Assembly (NCBI GenBank): GCA_030248215.1
Contig: JASANG010002747.1
Location: forward strand, 62,001-126,000
Length of the DNA: 64,000 bases
Direction of reading: 5' to 3'
DNA from: Enoplolaimus lenunculus
Lineage: Eukaryota > Nematoda > Enoplea > Enoplida > Thoracostomopsidae
The notes below the pieces were generated by a model. That model saw only the letters and a program-made list of their open reading frames with translations. It was not told the DNA's origin and made no database searches. Positions 25,101 through 34,773 of the stretch are shown here, piece by piece. How positions within the stretch are numbered: the stretch's first letter is position 1; the number at the start of each line of letters is the position of its first letter. The position numbers and the translations under genes are program-made.

Positions 25101-28100
25101 AATTTCTGTAATATTTTTTTGTAAGAAACAGATGCTTTTCTTGAATGTAAAGCGAAATTATTTCTGAAATGTAGACAGATGTAGGTTGGATTCCATGAAC
25201 GTATATTGAAGTTCTCTACAAAACGTATTAAATTTACCTATGGCTTTGTATTATCATAGTTAATTGAATTTCATTAGGGCATTGTGTGGCGACATAATGG
25301 CTGTTAGAGTTTTGATGACCAATTTTGTTAGATACTTTCTTGAACAGACGTCACAAAACGAATTGCAATTGTTGCTTTAAAAAAGACTCCACTTATAAGT
25401 GACTTTTGAGTTTACTCGATTTTTTACCTTAATAACAAATTATATAAATGCGCATTTCCCACCCGAGTTATTTATCTGTTTCACTGCATAGTCACGACTA
25501 TTGACGCTCACAAATCGCACCGTATTCTGGCAACATCGATTAACTTGCAAAATCATAGAGCGGTATACCTCAGCCATGTCTCTGCGACCCTAAGGAATTT
25601 CTGAAAATTGCTAACAAATCCTGTCAAAAACTTCAATGTTAGAAATAGATTTGCTGTCCGCAAGATGTTTCAGAAAAATTAATAATTGGCATGATTTTGG
25701 CAGCTATTGTTTCTTAATACTTTTCCAAGTTACATCAAGCGAATGTGTTGATCTAGTTTACCATACTTTTAATAGGAATATGAAACATATCCCTTTTTGC
25801 TCAAGTGCTGAGCATTTTTTCTAGTATATAATATACATCTATCAGAATGTAAGCGAAATGTGTTCGGCAACCAACTCATTATAGTGTTGATCGTTAATAA
25901 TAAATTTCGACGTAATATACCACTTCTCATCACATTCTGTACTTTTTAAAACTGGATTCATGTCAACTCAATGCAGGACTAATATTTCAACCCGAATTTT
26001 GAAAAGTTTTAAAATTTTTCTTTATACTTCTTCAAATCCCACCTTTTTCGTCAATATCCTGTTCCGGCGACACTTGACTCATCCGTGCTTTGACAGTTTT
26101 TCGCTTGACAATATCTTTGACAAAAAATCGCAAGAAAAAAATATGCCATGGCATAACTGCGGATGTTAAGATCTGAAATGGAAACTTTATCTTTATTCCG
26201 GTACTTGTTGCACTTCGTCAAAATTATATTTCAGGATAGTATATAACCTTAAAGATAGATTTTTGAGAGCTAACGCAATGAGCGAACATATAATTAATTA
26301 AACTGTAGCGGTCTAAAACATGAAAAATGCCCCTGTTTCCTTGTTTTACTTGTATCCCGATCAGAGTGCTAGTTTACGCGCGGGTACACGCTTGTAAACG
26401 CTGGTTATGTATACAAATTGCAGCGGCGGGTATACCCGCGGGTAAAGATTTGTATTACGCTGGTAAAAAATGGACAGTTTTTACCCGCGCCAAACCTTTA
26501 AAGGTTTAGGTGCAAAACATACGCTATTAACTAAACTAGTCAGTGATCGTTGAAAAAGCAATAGTTCTGGGCTTTATTTCATTCGGTTTGAAATTGTTTG
26601 TTTCTAGTAAGCTTTTATGTGTATAATTCATTGGAACTCTAACACAAAACTTCATTAAATTGTAAATCACTAGCGTTCTTTCAACTTTTATTAGGTGTGG
26701 GTAAAAGGCGGGTCATGGGTAGATGTTTTGAGGGTGGGTAAATTCGCGGGTCAAAAAATCTTATTTGTCTGGTTAAGTGCGCGTCGGGTAAAAAAGTCCT
26801 TACCCACATCCCACTCTGATCCTGATTATGAATGAACTTTAGCACTTTGAGCATTTCCCCATCATTGAATAAGGTTAAAACTTAATACTGTGACATGAGT
26901 AAATCAATGTAATCTGCCCTTAAATACGTTTGTGCTTCCTTCACTGTCCTTCCAGCAGTTTCAGCGCACGCGGCTACCCTTATAGCAATAATAGCAGTGA
27001 GTTTAAATAAACCTTTTTGTATCTTTAAAGATTTAAATAATCTTTTTATTTTAATTTTTTTTCTTTTTTTAATTATATGAGGTTCATCCAAAATAATTTC
27101 AATGCGCTGTGTTTAAAGCGTTAAGCTAAACACTTCCTATCCGCGAGTACCGAGGGCGAACTCTAGTCTCAAAATACTTCTGAAATGTAATTGATTCATG
27201 CGAAAAACGTTAAAGTTGAAAAATATTTGAACTTAAACTGTACCAAATCATCAGTTGTAAAACGAGCAATTCGTCCGAGCCAAATACACGACAGCTTTGC
27301 TTGCGCCGGTGACTGAAACATAAACTGTTTCATTTCCATGTGACCAGCGAACGTAAACGCATTCAATTGACCCCATTCGTTGGTTTCACGCCCTAACACT
27401 GCAAACATCAGTTGTCGGTCCAATGACGAGCTTGCGTTCAAAACACCGCATGCACGTTGTTCAAATCGACTGCAAAAATAGCTAAGTTAAAAAATTGTTT
27501 TAAAAAATTTCCCTTTGTCATATGTTCCGTGAACGTACGCTGCAGTAAACCATGTACATCAAGTATAGCAACACAATGCACAGCGCTTCACAATTTTTAT
27601 CTGTGCGTGCACTACAAAATGCAAAACGTCTAAATCTTATAGTCGAACGGTGATAGAGAACGCACTTCATCTAATAATTTAAAATCATGGCTACAATTAG
27701 AATATCAGACAGCTGAATGTAACAATGTTCACTTGAAAGATTTAAGTTTTTAAAGTAGATTACGCTCAAAGTACTTAGTTTATCGACAATTTTTAGTTTA
27801 GCTGAAAAGAACTTTTTTACATGAATTTCAACTAACTTTGCTTCCGCAGTCAAATCTTCAATCAGTCGCGTTTCGTTACTGCGTTCAGCGTGTTTGCTCA
27901 AGTATCGCAGCAAACGAGCTCCGATCAATGCACCAACTGAAACAAAAAACACACTGCCAAAATGAGTACTGTAGTATATGTGGAAGCTCCACGGGCAACG
28001 CACGCAAACTTATATATCTAAGCGGTGATGATAACGTGAGTTTGAATTGTATTTCAAGTTAAACATATTCATGCAATTTGGGTTAAACATAAATAAATTT

Positions 28101-30474
28101 GAGATTCAGCTTAGGAATACTCATATATATGCTCTTGAGCAAAACAGTGCCATAGGTGCAACACACATTAGAGGATACAAAACAAACTCATTGGATGATT
28201 GAGTCTAAGCCAACAGTGGTACGAAACGATTGGTTGATTGAAAAGTACGGCCCAAAGGAACAAATCACGAACGGGATACTTTAGCCGTGTCCGAGTGCTG
28301 CTGCTTGTGGTATCGAAGTCTTCTGAAACTGACTGTATCTGATGATTATGTGCGTAGCTAGACAGGGCTGGAGATCAAACCTCCGACCGTGTTGGAGATT
28401 TATTGTCATGGGAAATTTCCAAAATCCTGGGTACACCCCTGCAGATACTAGATTTAGAGGCTGATGTTCAGTTTTTAAACCAATACTATAATATTGATTT
28501 GGGCCAACCATGAATATTTAGTAAAAGGGACAGTAGAGAATAACACAGATGCTAAGAAAATTTTTTCGATATTCAGAATTCATTTCTGTAGATATGTTTT
28601 TGCGTCTCAGTGAAGCGAAGTCGTCTGTAGAAGGTGGTGTTCGGTGTACTGAATTTTAAAACGTGATATCCCGTCCTGTAGCCAGAAGGGAGCCAGACGG
28701 GTTAACATCAACCCCCGTGGAAAAAATTGCCAAGCCCTCTAAAATTTTTTAAACCTCGCTTGTGAGTCCTGTGAATTTCTTCGCTGCTTTTTATGAAAAT
28801 TCTTTAGCGTAACTAACCTGTTCAGCTGGCTACGTACCTGGAGAAATTAAATTTTGCACGCGACTATGCTACTACAAACCGTAGCCTTACTCGAACATAG
28901 ACGTGTAAAAGCCAGCTTCCCCAAAGGCGTAAAGTAAGCCCTATGCCTACCTACACAAGCATGTCTCGTTTAAAGCACACCTTCACGACACCTTCAGCTG
29001 TGAGTGGCAACGACACCTTCAGGTGTTGCAACTGAATGTATTAAACATTGACGTGTGAGTAGGGTTTAAGTTTCAGACACCTTCACCGTTGTGGCTCTTT
29101 TTTGTGACGTCCATATCTGAAAGACAGCGTATTTTACCTAAACGATACTCAGTTGTGTACAAATTCGGCGCATGATTTCGAAGTGCGTTTTCAATTAAAT
29201 ATCCAATTCTGACGAGTAGTTTTCGCAAAGTTTCCGGATCTTCACTGGTTAAATTGAACGTTTCACTGAGTCGCGATTGATTTTTCATGTTCAGCATCGT
29301 TGACAGAACAGAAATCTGAAACCAGATTTCATAAAACTAAACGTTCAGAAATTTTTGAACCTAAATTTAGATGACTGAATATTTCAGTACAACTGGTATT
29401 TCTTCAACGACGGGGAATCAAACCTCGGACGTCTCGCGACAACATTCTGTTCAGTATTATGAGTGTGTAAGTAAAACAATTTACCAAAAGTCAATATACA
29501 AGATATACGAAAAACTGATTATACATGCTGTATAAATTTCAGAATTGAATACAATGAACATTGTTTGGACAAATAATTTTCATCTCGGACCACTTAGAAA
29601 ACTTGTATCAGAAATGTAGCACTATATTTTATGCTTTCCGTGTTTCACGCAGTATATCTAAACATTTTTTTGTAAGCGAAGAGACCCTCAAAATGAATCG
29701 CAAATGTTGCTTTAAGTAAACGCTTTATATCGCTAGTCAAAACGCTAATTTAGTAAGAAAACAAAAGAGTTTTAAGACGTGAAAAGTGTTTTGTATTTTT
29801 GACTTGAGTTTTTACTAGTTTTATTAACAGACTCACCCAACTTTGTGTTGTGCTCCATAGCTGATAAACAACCCGATTGACTCGAAAGAGTTGTTTTTCA
29901 CGAACGGATTTGCCCGGCTTCCAAGGCAACTCGAGACTGTACTGGTAGAGACGAGCCAAAAACGACGGAGACAGGTCTGCGAACCATTCGGCGCTGAAGT
30001 GTTTGATGGCCGCTTCTTCGTCAGAACACAGTTCTTTGAATATCTGAAGTGCAAAAAAATTTACTTATTTTTTTAGTTTCCAAAAAATGATTTTGTTAAA
30101 AAACTTTTTTGGACTTAAAATTCCATTTTTTAAAAATCCTTGAATATTTGAAAAAACAAGATATCTTTTTAAACAAAGTATTTTAAGTAATTAAAATGAC
30201 ACTTTGTATTACTACAAAATGTTTGAATATTTTAAAAATAAAAGTATCTTTTAATGATGTTTTTAAATATTTAAAAAATAAATTTATTATAAAACGTTTT
30301 GAATATTTTAAAATAGCAATTTTCAAAGAAAAAGTGTTTTATAGTATCCAGTGTTTTATTTCTGTTAAATACCGGTAAATCAGGATTCCATGCTTCTGTA
30401 CCCGTTTGCTTTTTGCGACCCGTATTTGTATCAATCGTAGCTTCCAGTTTGACGTTACCGTCACCTTTGTTCAT
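13152..30474 (-). CDS. TRPM-type cation channel, 13 exons traced
   Basis: Exons, high to low: 30474-30373, 30043-29837, 29315-29138, 27936-27837, 27469-27244, 26172-26043, 22150-21996, 21030-20884, 20383-20129, 17254-17080, 16391-16226, 14831-14638, 13261-13152 (TGA). All phases agree (about 714 aa). Recognised blocks are the pre-channel MHR region (LIGARLLRYLSKHAE, RFEQRACGVL, EWGQLNAFTF, CIWLGRI), S1 entry (MRYFLQAPSVKFF), S2, S3 (FWNILDGLTN), S4-S5 (YIRFLG), S5/pore (FGVPMQALLHPEHG, PYFNIFGELF), S6 (VIVLNLLIAIFG) and the TRP box (HTFNKLQEDAELNWRYHYF). Such channels pass Na, Ca or Mg across membranes. The N-terminal SLOG domain and the usual LLLWAVL-type segment were not found, so ATG 30474 may not be the real start. 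Exons 1-2 are the least certain. The donors GTTAGT (27837) and GTCCGT (16226) are weak. The model stops shortly after the TRP helix, without the usual coiled coil. Confidence 0.8.
13657..13833. mobile_element. Telomere-hexamer-cored element, degenerate copy
   Basis: Left end GGCCC...TCAGGGCCGG and right end CCCTGTTCTATACCTTGGGC match the termini of the 9416-9634 element. The core holds a few TTAGGC-type units (about 13725-13795). It is in a TRPM intron. Confidence 0.5.
13779..14165. repeat. Two-copy tandem duplication, period about 194 bp
   Basis: AGGCTTAGGAATAAGC at 13781 recurs as AGGCTTAGTAATAAGC at 13975, and the following text (CTGTTGCAACAGGCTGG, CCTTGTTGAAAAGG, ATTTCGCCAATGGGC) recurs in order. 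The duplication starts inside the right end of the hexamer-cored element. Confidence 0.75.
14968..15197. repeat. Two-copy tandem duplication, period 113 bp
   Basis: GATCTTGTAACCTGAAGGCA at 14968 recurs at 15081, with the rest of the unit nearly identical. Each unit contains the CACATGCAAGT...ACTTG motif that marks the ends of the family at 16735-17025. It lies in a TRPM intron. Confidence 0.8.
15200..16225. other. TRPM intron, partly repeat-derived
   Basis: Intronic sequence between the TRP-box and pore-S6 exons. A cluster of CAAGTTGC/GCACGTGTGAA motifs at about 15735-15815 belongs to the CACGTG-terminus family. Nothing else is recognised. Confidence 0.4.
16495..16600. repeat. CTCCGG-rich dispersed repeat copy
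   Basis: Contains GCCTCCAGCTCC, GACCTCCGCTTCCGG and TAGAATTTTTGC in the same order as 7190-7250, followed by a GGTTATAAAATTTTTGCA-like tail. TRPM intron. Confidence 0.5.
16735..17025. mobile_element. Inverted-repeat element with TTCACACGTGCAAGTTTTTGC-like ends
   Basis: The left end TTCACACGTGCAAGTTTTTG is mirrored on the right by CAAAAACTTGCACGTATGAA. The interior is full of GCAGCTGCAA/TTGCAAGTTT repeats. Related sequences occur at 14990-15200, 15735-15815, 37905-38045 and 49280-49506. No coding potential. Confidence 0.55.
17255..18420. other. TRPM intron, weak dispersed repeat
   Basis: Between the S5/pore exon and the hexamer array. Part of 17690-17860 (GAAATATCCAGAGAAAA, TTCGCTTCGCTCTCAG) resembles the unclassified dispersed family at 11640 and 51660. 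No exon is seen. Confidence 0.35.
18421..19195. repeat. Degenerate TTAGGC telomere-like array
   Basis: About 770 bp made mostly of TTAGGC, TTAGGT, TTAGGA and longer derivatives, with short perfect runs (for example near 19125-19150) broken by diverged spacers. Some higher-order text recurs, such as TTTAAACATAGATTAG at about 100-150-bp spacing. It is internal to a TRPM intron, so it is not a chromosome end. Confidence 0.85.
19200..19705. repeat. CCCAAAATCCCACC / GACCATATCCCGAAAT satellite
   Basis: Tandem variants of CGAAATCCCAAAATCCC and ACCTTCGACCATATCCC, units roughly 30-60 bp, start immediately after the TTAGGC-like array. The open frames on both strands (Pro/Lys/Asn-rich; Gly/Phe/Trp-rich) are by-products. 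TRPM intron. Confidence 0.85.
21031..21620. other. TRPM intron, low-complexity G/C tracts
   Basis: Between the S1 and S2 exons. It contains C-rich runs (about 21145-21185) and text resembling other GGGG/CCCC-containing dispersed repeats, for example CTTTCCACTCGCTTCGCTCG. No exon is seen. Confidence 0.35.
21624..21899 (-). mobile_element. TTAA-flanked MITE with tRNA-like Pol III boxes (best copy)
   Basis: It starts TTAACCCTTTCTCACAT and ends ATGAGTTAAAGGGTTAA: perfect TTAA flanks and CCCTTT termini. On the minus strand, TATAGCTGAGTGGTCATCG and then GGGATCGAATCTTACC sit at tRNA-like spacing; box A is good, while box B reads GGATCGAATC rather than GGTTCGAATC. It is 276 bp long with no ORF and lies between TRPM exons. 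Confidence 0.7.
22151..22835. other. TRPM intron, nothing recognised
   Basis: AT-rich intron sequence upstream (minus strand) of the S1 exon. A short phrase, TTAAAGCTGGAATGACC (22236), recurs in variant form near 51330 and 55220. Confidence 0.35.
22836..24892. repeat. 18-bp tandem array, ACGGTTGGTTTCACCCCA unit
   Basis: About 2.06 kb of an 18-bp unit, roughly 110 copies, with point variants and some 15-17-bp units. Because 18 is a multiple of three, several frames stay open on both strands for up to 288 codons (GWFHPN-, PTVGFT- and VKPTVG-type translations). They have no independent coding features. Each unit contains the dyad CCAAC-G-GTTGG. The array is in the intron between the pre-S1 and S1 exons of TRPM. 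Confidence 0.95.
24926..25825. mobile_element. Fold-back element with arms of about 180 bp
   Basis: The left arm (24926-25105, starting ACTAGAAAAAATGCTCAGCA) is the reverse complement of the right arm (25645-25825, ending TGCTGAGCATTTTTTCTAGT) with few mismatches. About 540 bp of non-coding spacer separates them. No clear target duplication is visible. It directly abuts the 18-bp array in the same TRPM intron. Confidence 0.8.
26353..26826. mobile_element. Putative inverted-repeat element with GGGTA-rich interior
   Basis: CCCGATCAGAGTGC at the left is mirrored by CCCACTCTGATCCTG at the right. Inside, both halves are rich in GCGGGTA/TACCCGC. It is in a TRPM intron; the arms are short and diverged. 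Confidence 0.4.
28004..29137. other. TRPM intron where one conserved exon is expected
   Basis: Between the exons ending LYTTEYRL and starting VGALIGARLL. TRPM proteins normally have an LLLWAVL-type segment here. I found no exon with the needed phase. Parts of 28290-28480 and 28600-28870 look like dispersed repeats. Confidence 0.35.
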
Positions 30475-33400
30475 TAAATGATAATAAACTTACAATATAA
30501 TTTAAAGATATATTAATAGATATGTTTCGCATCATGTCCTAGAAATTGCCAAATATATACATCTTCAAACCAATAAAATCACACTTGAGTCATGTTTCTG
30601 TGTCCAGCCTGCCCTAACAATGCACTCAAGAGTAAACGCAAAACAACTGAATAGGAATTGTGCGACCCCGAGAAGGCGGATCGAGGGGGGGTGGGGGGTG
30701 CGCCCGCCAACCGGCGGCCGATTGTCATTTTTTCGGGGTTGAAATCAAATTTACAGTGCAAATCTTTGTTCCGATATCTCCACAACTAATTTTCTATCTG
30801 TTTTGGGAAGTTTTAAAATACGTCTGGCCTCTCGCACGCGAGTTTGGGGGAAGCCCCCATCCATGTTTGCTCCGGCACTGTGGGCAAGTTTCTCAAGTGT
30901 GGGATAATAAACAGTGCCAATTTGGCAAGAGAGGGGTTGCCCCTCCTGCATCCGTCTGCTTATGGATTTTATAGTTTATGCGCGAACATAAGCCTACATC
31001 TGAACTTTAGCCTAAAGCGTAGGCTCTAGCTTAAGCCTAAACCGGAGTGTTAAACCTGAACTTCTGAATAGCCTAAGCTTTTGGGAAATTAGGATATTAC
31101 ACTTGAAATTAGGATTTTGGGTAATTAGAATATTACTGAGGAAATTGGGAGGGACCTTTCCTTTAAATGGGCCAGTGTGTGTGACTTGTTCCAAACCTTA
31201 ACATTTTCCACTTGTGCATCCCCCCACCAGAAATTTCTGGATCCGCCACCCCGTCCCCGCTTCAAGTTTGTATCCTTAAAATTTGCGATGTAACAGATTA
31301 CTATAGCTGTTTCTGCACCAAATGTAATTTTAAGAATTAAATTTTAAAAAAGTAACGCAAAGTATTATTGCTCAAATGCTACGATCTCGGAACTCGCCAA
31401 AAACCACAATAATATGAAAATAGCATTGCCTGGGTTGCAGAGACATACAAAACATGATTCGACCTCTCATATAGGTTGATTTTAACTTTAGTCAAAAAAC
31501 AAACTAAAAGTTTAAAGTCGCAGATTTACATTCTGCTGTATAGGTCACTACTAGAGGCTTAAAAATAGACTTCGTTTCAAACAGCATCGATTAATCTGGC
31601 AGGCCGGAATCTTTATTGAAAACCGTTGACTCAATTTGAAGGTACAAACCTAGTGAAATTTCGCCTAAGTCTAAATCGAACGTAAGTCATATATTCGCAC
31701 CTCAGTCGTTGAGCAGTAACAATGTGGTGGGCCCCATGCGATGGGCAGCAACAATTATCTGTACGAACGGACTGTACAATATTTTATTTTCTACGATTAC
31801 TCACTGCTTACGTTAGTTAACGAAATAGTGCGGGGAACCAAAAACCAAACACATACTGGATACATTTGCATGCTCTTGACTAAAAAATAACTTGCACATG
31901 TACGTTTTTGAAGCGAACACTTGTGTCCAAGATTTTTTAGTTTTCAGCCAATTTCTGGAAATTTAAATAAAAAACAGCAGATTCAACGATAATATTTAAT
32001 ATTTTTGAGTAAGATATATTATTTTAGTTCAAAACGAAAATGCCAGCATACTATCTGCATTGAAAAATTGAACAACGTGCAAGCGATTTAGAACGAAACA
32101 TAAGCGAAAAAAATTCCAAACTGGCACCTAGTTTGATCGGAAACGGAAACGAATACTAGGTTATACAATGCATCTGCAAAAACATCATTATTAAATGCAT
32201 CTTTCTTCCTGCTCGTGTCACTCACAGACTTTTTCACTTTAGCGCAGCATCAGTCAGAAATTTCTGGACTTGCATCAGAATTAAAGAAAATACTGGTATA
32301 AAACGAAAGTGAGTTTTAAAACCTACTCAATTATTGTTCTAAATACCATTTTAGCAAAAGCTATAAAACTGAACAAATAGAAAAAAATCTCAGCTTGTCG
32401 CTACTTAGTTGGTTGTCATGGTGCGAACATTATAATGTATTTCTAACTTGGTGCAAGAATACACTGGGTACCGAAGCCAAGAATGGTACAAGCGTACCGA
32501 ATTGACAAAATATTTAAAACTATAGGGCCCATACTCTACGATAGACTTGTTCCGGTTTGGCTATTATTTAAATTAAAAATCAAAACAGGAATTCGCAGGA
32601 AACCCTTGCACAATGTTTAAAAGTAATTTTTCAATTTTTACCAGCAACAAAAATTTGGCTAAAAATGAGCTATAAACATCATTTTGGACTGAGCTTATAA
32701 AACTTAAATATATAACATTCTATTAACATAAGAAATATATATTTCGAGCAATCATATTATATGTACTGAAGTTCAACTTGTAGAGGAACCATATATCTAC
32801 TATTATTAGTGATAATGCGGATGTTCGCATCCGCATCCGCAGAATTAAGTGCGGATACCGCATTTACATTGATTTTTGCAAATGTTATCACCAAACATCG
32901 CATTAGAAAAATAAACTAACTGACCCTTTAAAACTTTTAATTTTATCTGAGATGTAGTTTCTAGCTACGATTCGAACCCTAGTCTCGCAGGAAGAGTCGT
33001 TTATAATCACCACTCAGCTATAGGAGCTTGACCCTGGATACTGAGGAGGATTTCAGGTCTTGTGAAGCGTTTACAAATTGCTGAACACCGGTGCGCTTTG
33101 CAGGGGATTTCATTTGGGACAGGTAATGACAAAAATTTTCTGCCCCGCGGCTCGCTTGCTACTCTCTAATTGGCTGAAGCGATGCCGTGCCGAAATAATT
33201 TCAAGCCACGTTGCTGGTATACACCAAATAAGCATTGTTTACCCAATGAGAATACAGCAGTTTGCATTTTATGATACCCCTCGTTTCTGCTTTGTAGCAA
33301 CTGTTTTTCGCCTTTTATGTTGTTGTTTTTCAGTCGGCTGTGACTGGTTGGTAAACTATAACATAAATTTTAAGCGTTTATTCTTTTTAATACAGAGCAG

Positions 33401-34773
33401 TTAAAGCAAAATTTGTCCTTTTTATGTTATATCTAACTTTAGCAATTTTAAGTCTAGCGACTGTATTCTCAACTGTGTTTATAGCATCTATCAGCAGCTA
33501 ATGATATTCTTTGTAACTAACGAAACAGTGATCGATGAGCTTGGAAATTGTCACATTTACTGCAATAGATTTAACCTAATTCAATATGTATCTTCGGATT
33601 AGAACATACCATAGTTTGCTTGTTTCTAAACCTATTGCTAACTGCTGATAACGAAATGCTATACACGGTTGAGAATACTGTTGTAGGATGCAATTGTTTT
33701 CGAATGCAACTTAAGAATAACAGTTCGTGGTCCTCGAAAAATACGTTTATGTCGCTCTATGCACCGCAATAAGAAAGACCTGGAGATGCTGCGGTACCTC
33801 ATAAGCGTTCCAGCAACAATGGTTGAAACCTTGTTCTAATTGGCTAATTTAAATGTTGATATAGTTTCTTTTTTCACTTTCCATTGCGGCAAATCGGAGC
33901 CAAAATACAATTGGTCTCACTGCTTAATTTTAGACTCGGTTTCTTGTTTAAAATTAATGGAAAATTCTCAGTTAGTATTTTTAATTTAAACCTCAAAACT
34001 TTTTCGAAAAATAATTTTTATTACCTCATTTACGTTGGCGAAATTATTGGTTTTTTAATGCTAAACGAACCTGGGAAGCAAAAACTATTCTTCTTTTTAT
34101 AACAAATAACACGTGTTTTAAATCAAACTCATAAAGGGTTTCTGTTTTTATAAAATGGTTTGTTCTGTATTTTAATGTATGAGATGCGAATTTTGTGTCA
34201 AAAATCGTACAGTATGTGTTTCCTAAATAGTTGTTGTAAACGTACCGTTCTCGGCCCTATAATCTCAAAGTAATTTAGGCTAAAATTGCGTTTGTCTTGT
34301 AGCTTTCTTCGCTCGCATTTATTCCAGTACACTAGAAGTATTGCGACTTTCCTTATAAGCGTTTCTCGTGGATAGTATTGCTGATGTGCTCCTGGTTGTT
34401 TCAGAACAATTTTATCTAAACGGAGACAATCACATTGTAACTTTCAATGAGTTGTAACTTACTCTGAGTTGAGTTGATTGCCAATCTGAGTCGCGTTGAT
34501 TCTCTCTCTGCTTTGAGTTGGATTCTGGTCAGTTGATTAATCAACTCAGAACGAGTTATATCAACTCAGATATTTGAATTTTAAAGTCCTAATTCAGAAC
34601 TCAGTGTCTGAAAATCAACTCACTGGAATTTACACTTACAGCAATGACGGCCATAAAACGATTACTTTTGGTTATGGTGAACTAGGTTTGCACTTAGGCT
34701 TGGATTGATACGCTTTTGTGCGGCAAGTTTTCAGGTTTTAGAACCATTTGGGTTTTACATAAGCAAACCAAAT
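30475..34773. other. Divergent intergenic region between TRPM and gelsolin genes
   Basis: This stretch should hold the 5' ends of both genes. I see repeat scraps (G-rich text at 30660-30960, a TTAGGC-like patch at 31000-31075, CCCAATTTCC-like text at 31080-31150, a GGATCCGCCACC end at about 31235) and a TTAA-family copy at 32922-33090. GAGTTGATT/AATCAACTC inverted motifs lie at 34430-34630, including GTTGATTAATCAAC. No TRPM N-terminal exon was recognised. Confidence 0.4.
32922..33090 (-). mobile_element. Truncated copy of the TTAA/tRNA-like element
   Basis: Begins near GACCCTTTAAAA and includes, on the minus strand, the box-A-like TATAGCTGAGTGG and a good box-B-like GGGTTCGAATCG. The distal half with the second terminus is missing. 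Confidence 0.55.
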
